Positions 62,587 to 64,000 of a stretch of 64,000 bases of DNA are shown here, one piece after another. The position numbers and the translations under genes are program-made. The DNA lies in NCBI RefSeq assembly GCF_022009635.1, contig NZ_CP091716.1:1503001-1567000 (forward strand), written 5' to 3'. The notes below the pieces were generated by a model. That model was not told where the DNA came from. It made no database searches and saw only the letters and a program-made list of their open reading frames with translations. Source of the DNA: Variovorax paradoxus. Lineage in GTDB: Bacteria; Pseudomonadota; Gammaproteobacteria; Burkholderiales; Burkholderiaceae_C. Position 1 is the first letter of the stretch. Each line of letters starts with the position of its first letter.

Positions 62587-64000
62587 ATGGTGTCGAAGCT
62601 GGTGTCGCTGCTTTCGTTGTTGCTGGCGCTGCTCCTGTCGGGCATCGCCACGACGGCCGCTGCGAGCGTGCCGGAACAGTCGATCGAACTGACGCAGGGC
62701 TCTGTGACGACCTCGGTCGACGGCGTCCGGCGCACCGAGCCGGTGGATCTGTCGTATCACTGGGACCGGCAGCACGAAGGCCGTCCGGGCTTCGCGACCT
62801 TCGACCTGCCGTTCACGCTCGAGGCCACCCCGGAAACGCCGTGGGGCATCTTCATTCCGCGCGTGGGCAACGTGTTCGAGGTGCAGCTCAACGACGCTTT
62901 GCTGCAGGTCTATGGCAACCTGGAGCGCGGCAACGAGGCCGACTACGCGAAGGCGCCGATCTACATACCCGTGCCGGGGCGCCTGCTGAAGCAGGGCGAG
63001 AACCATCTGCAGATCCGCCTGCGCGCCGACAGCGGGCGGCGTGCAGGCCTCTCGCACGTGACCATCGGCCCGGCTGCGCAGGTGCGGTCGGAAATGTTCG
63101 AGAGCGCCTATGCCTGGCGCTTCACGGGTTCGGTGCTGCTGGCGGCGTTCAGCCTGATCGTGGGCGGCATCGCCCTGGCGCTGTGGCTGACGCAGGTCGA
63201 GACGACCGCCAATGGCCGGCCGCGCCGGGAGGGCCTCTATTTCTGGGCCGCGCTGGCCGAGTTCTGCTGGGCCGTGCGGGTGGCCGACGGCGTCATCGCC
63301 GAGCCGCCGCTGAGCTGGGGCGTGTGGGGCGTGCTGATGGCCATCTGCTACGCGGGCTGGGTGGTCTCGGTGATGATGTTCGGCTGCCACATCGCCGGCT
63401 GGGGCAACGACCGCCGCTTCCGCTGGGTGCGCTGGCCGATGGCCGCCATCGTGGCCGGCACGGCGGTGTTCACCACGGTGGCCCTGCAGCGCGAGGAGCC
63501 GCTGTGGCTCACCGGCTGGCTCGCGGTGGAAATCGTGCTGGTCGTCGCGCTGGTGGGCGCCTTCGCGATCGCGACCGTTCGCAAGCCGAACACGGAGCAG
63601 CTGCTGGTGGCCGGCGCCGCGCTGGTGACGGTGGCCTTCGCCGCGCGCGACTGGCTGGTGATCCGCCTCAGTGACGCCTACGGCGAAACCACCTGGGTGC
63701 GCTATTCGTCGGTGTTCTTCGGCGTGGCCCTTTTGCTGATCGTGCTGCGGCGCTTTCACGCGGCGACGGTGCAGGCGCGCGGATCGGTGGCGGCGCTGGC
63801 CGAGCAGGTGGCCCAACGCGAACGCGAACTGGCCGCCACCTATGCCGAGCTGGAGGCCGCCGCGCGCGACCAGGCGCGCACCCATGAGCGCGAGCGCATC
63901 CTGCGCGACATGCATGACGGCGTGGGCTCGCACATCAGCTCGGCGATCCGGCAGCTGCAGTCGGGCCAGACCAGCCCGGGCGACCTGCTGCGCACGCTGC
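62587..64000 (+). CDS. Sensor histidine kinase, NarX/DesK type (3' end outside window)
   Basis: The reading frame opens at ATG 62587 and is still open at 64000 (471 codons). A signal peptide (VSLLSLLLALLLSGIATTAAA) is followed by a periplasmic beta-rich domain up to about residue 165 with jelly-roll-like segments (FATFDLPFTLEA, VGNVFEVQLNDALLQVYG), then about seven hydrophobic segments (7TMR-DISM-like), a coiled coil (LAEQVAQRERELAATYAELE) and the start of a HisKA_3 dimerisation domain with the phosphoacceptor His in LRDMHDGVGSHI. Partner of the response regulator at 61834. The ATPase domain is cut off. Confidence 0.88.
   Translation, partial: MVSKLVSLLSLLLALLLSGIATTAAASVPEQSIELTQGSVTTSVDGVRRTEPVDLSYHWDRQHEGRPGFATFDLPFTLEATPETPWGIFIPRVGNVFEVQLNDALLQVYGNLERGNEADYAKAPIYIPVPGRLLKQGENHLQIRLRADSGRRAGLSHVTIGPAAQVRSEMFESAYAWRFTGSVLLAAFSLIVGGIALALWLTQVETTANGRPRREGLYFWAALAEFCWAVRVADGVIAEPPLSWGVWGVLMAICYAGWVVSVMMFGCHIAGWGNDRRFRWVRWPMAAIVAGTAVFTTVALQREEPLWLTGWLAVEIVLVVALVGAFAIATVRKPNTEQLLVAGAALVTVAFAARDWLVIRLSDAYGETTWVRYSSVFFGVALLLIVLRRFHAATVQARGSVAALAEQVAQRERELAATYAELEAAARDQARTHERERILRDMHDGVGSHISSAIRQLQSGQTSPGDLLRTL

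Noticed and set aside
1..64000. tRNA, rRNA, CRISPR arrays, prophage or replication origin
   Set aside because: Looked for cloverleaf-like GGTTCRA segments, regular spacer arrays, phage structural genes and DnaA-box clusters by eye and saw none.

Overview
This is a GC-rich chromosomal segment from a betaproteobacterium of the order Burkholderiales. The gene order (dapF-DUF484-ydcF-xerC, dksA-hslVU, a full dcw cluster ending in ftsZ and lpxC) and the protein sequences fit the Comamonadaceae, most likely Variovorax or a close relative. The genus is an inference from protein and intergenic style; no rRNA or tRNA gene lies in the window.

Layout. 1-2 kb: the start of a LysR regulator facing an MFS exporter. 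2.0-5.3 kb: a visibly less GC-rich six-gene minus-strand operon that starts with a PAAR-M35 metallopeptidase fusion (a type VI secretion effector architecture), followed by four related small secreted proteins with a degenerate OmpA-like pattern and a three-helix membrane protein. 5.5-7.4 kb: a DUF3455 lipoprotein, an ECF sigma factor and its anti-sigma factor. 7.4-14.7 kb: a LysR regulator divergent from a catabolic or transport operon (cysteine hydrolase, XapX protein, Tat-exported amidohydrolase, DoxX protein, MFS exporter), then an alpha/beta hydrolase and a small acetyltransferase. 14.7-20.3 kb: dapF, DUF484, ydcF-like, xerC, rlmI and a CobW-family GTPase. 20.4-24.0 kb: a DUF945 (ydgA-like) gene split by a 1947-bp IS1634-type element with a 6-bp target duplication. 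24.2-29.0 kb: dksA, a STAS-like protein and hslVU.

29.1-48.7 kb is the division and cell-wall cluster: mraZ, rsmH, ftsL, ftsI, murE, murF, mraY, murD, ftsW, murG, murC, ddl, ftsQ, ftsA, ftsZ, lpxC and a 58-residue membrane protein. Most junctions overlap by a few bases, so it should be one long operon controlled at a mraZ promoter that carries a clear ladder of MraZ half-sites. Its products make lipid II (Mur enzymes, MraY), flip or polymerise and cross-link it (FtsW, FtsI), and build the Z-ring (FtsL, FtsQ, FtsA, FtsZ); LpxC couples this to lipid A synthesis.

48.7-64.0 kb: a GcvA-type LysR regulator divergent from a SHMT-like PLP enzyme, ruvC, a TPR protein, a plsC-cdsA phospholipid pair, a DUF2809 protein, and a minus-strand run yqiA-rnb-tonB-aroE-mtgA. 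The window closes with a NarL-type response regulator and a truncated NarX-type sensor kinase.

Main points for a second look: the PAAR-M35 operon with its four candidate periplasmic immunity proteins; long low-complexity segments inserted in or attached to three housekeeping proteins (MurD, PlsC, DksA); and the IS insertion whose exact removal restores the DUF945 reading frame.
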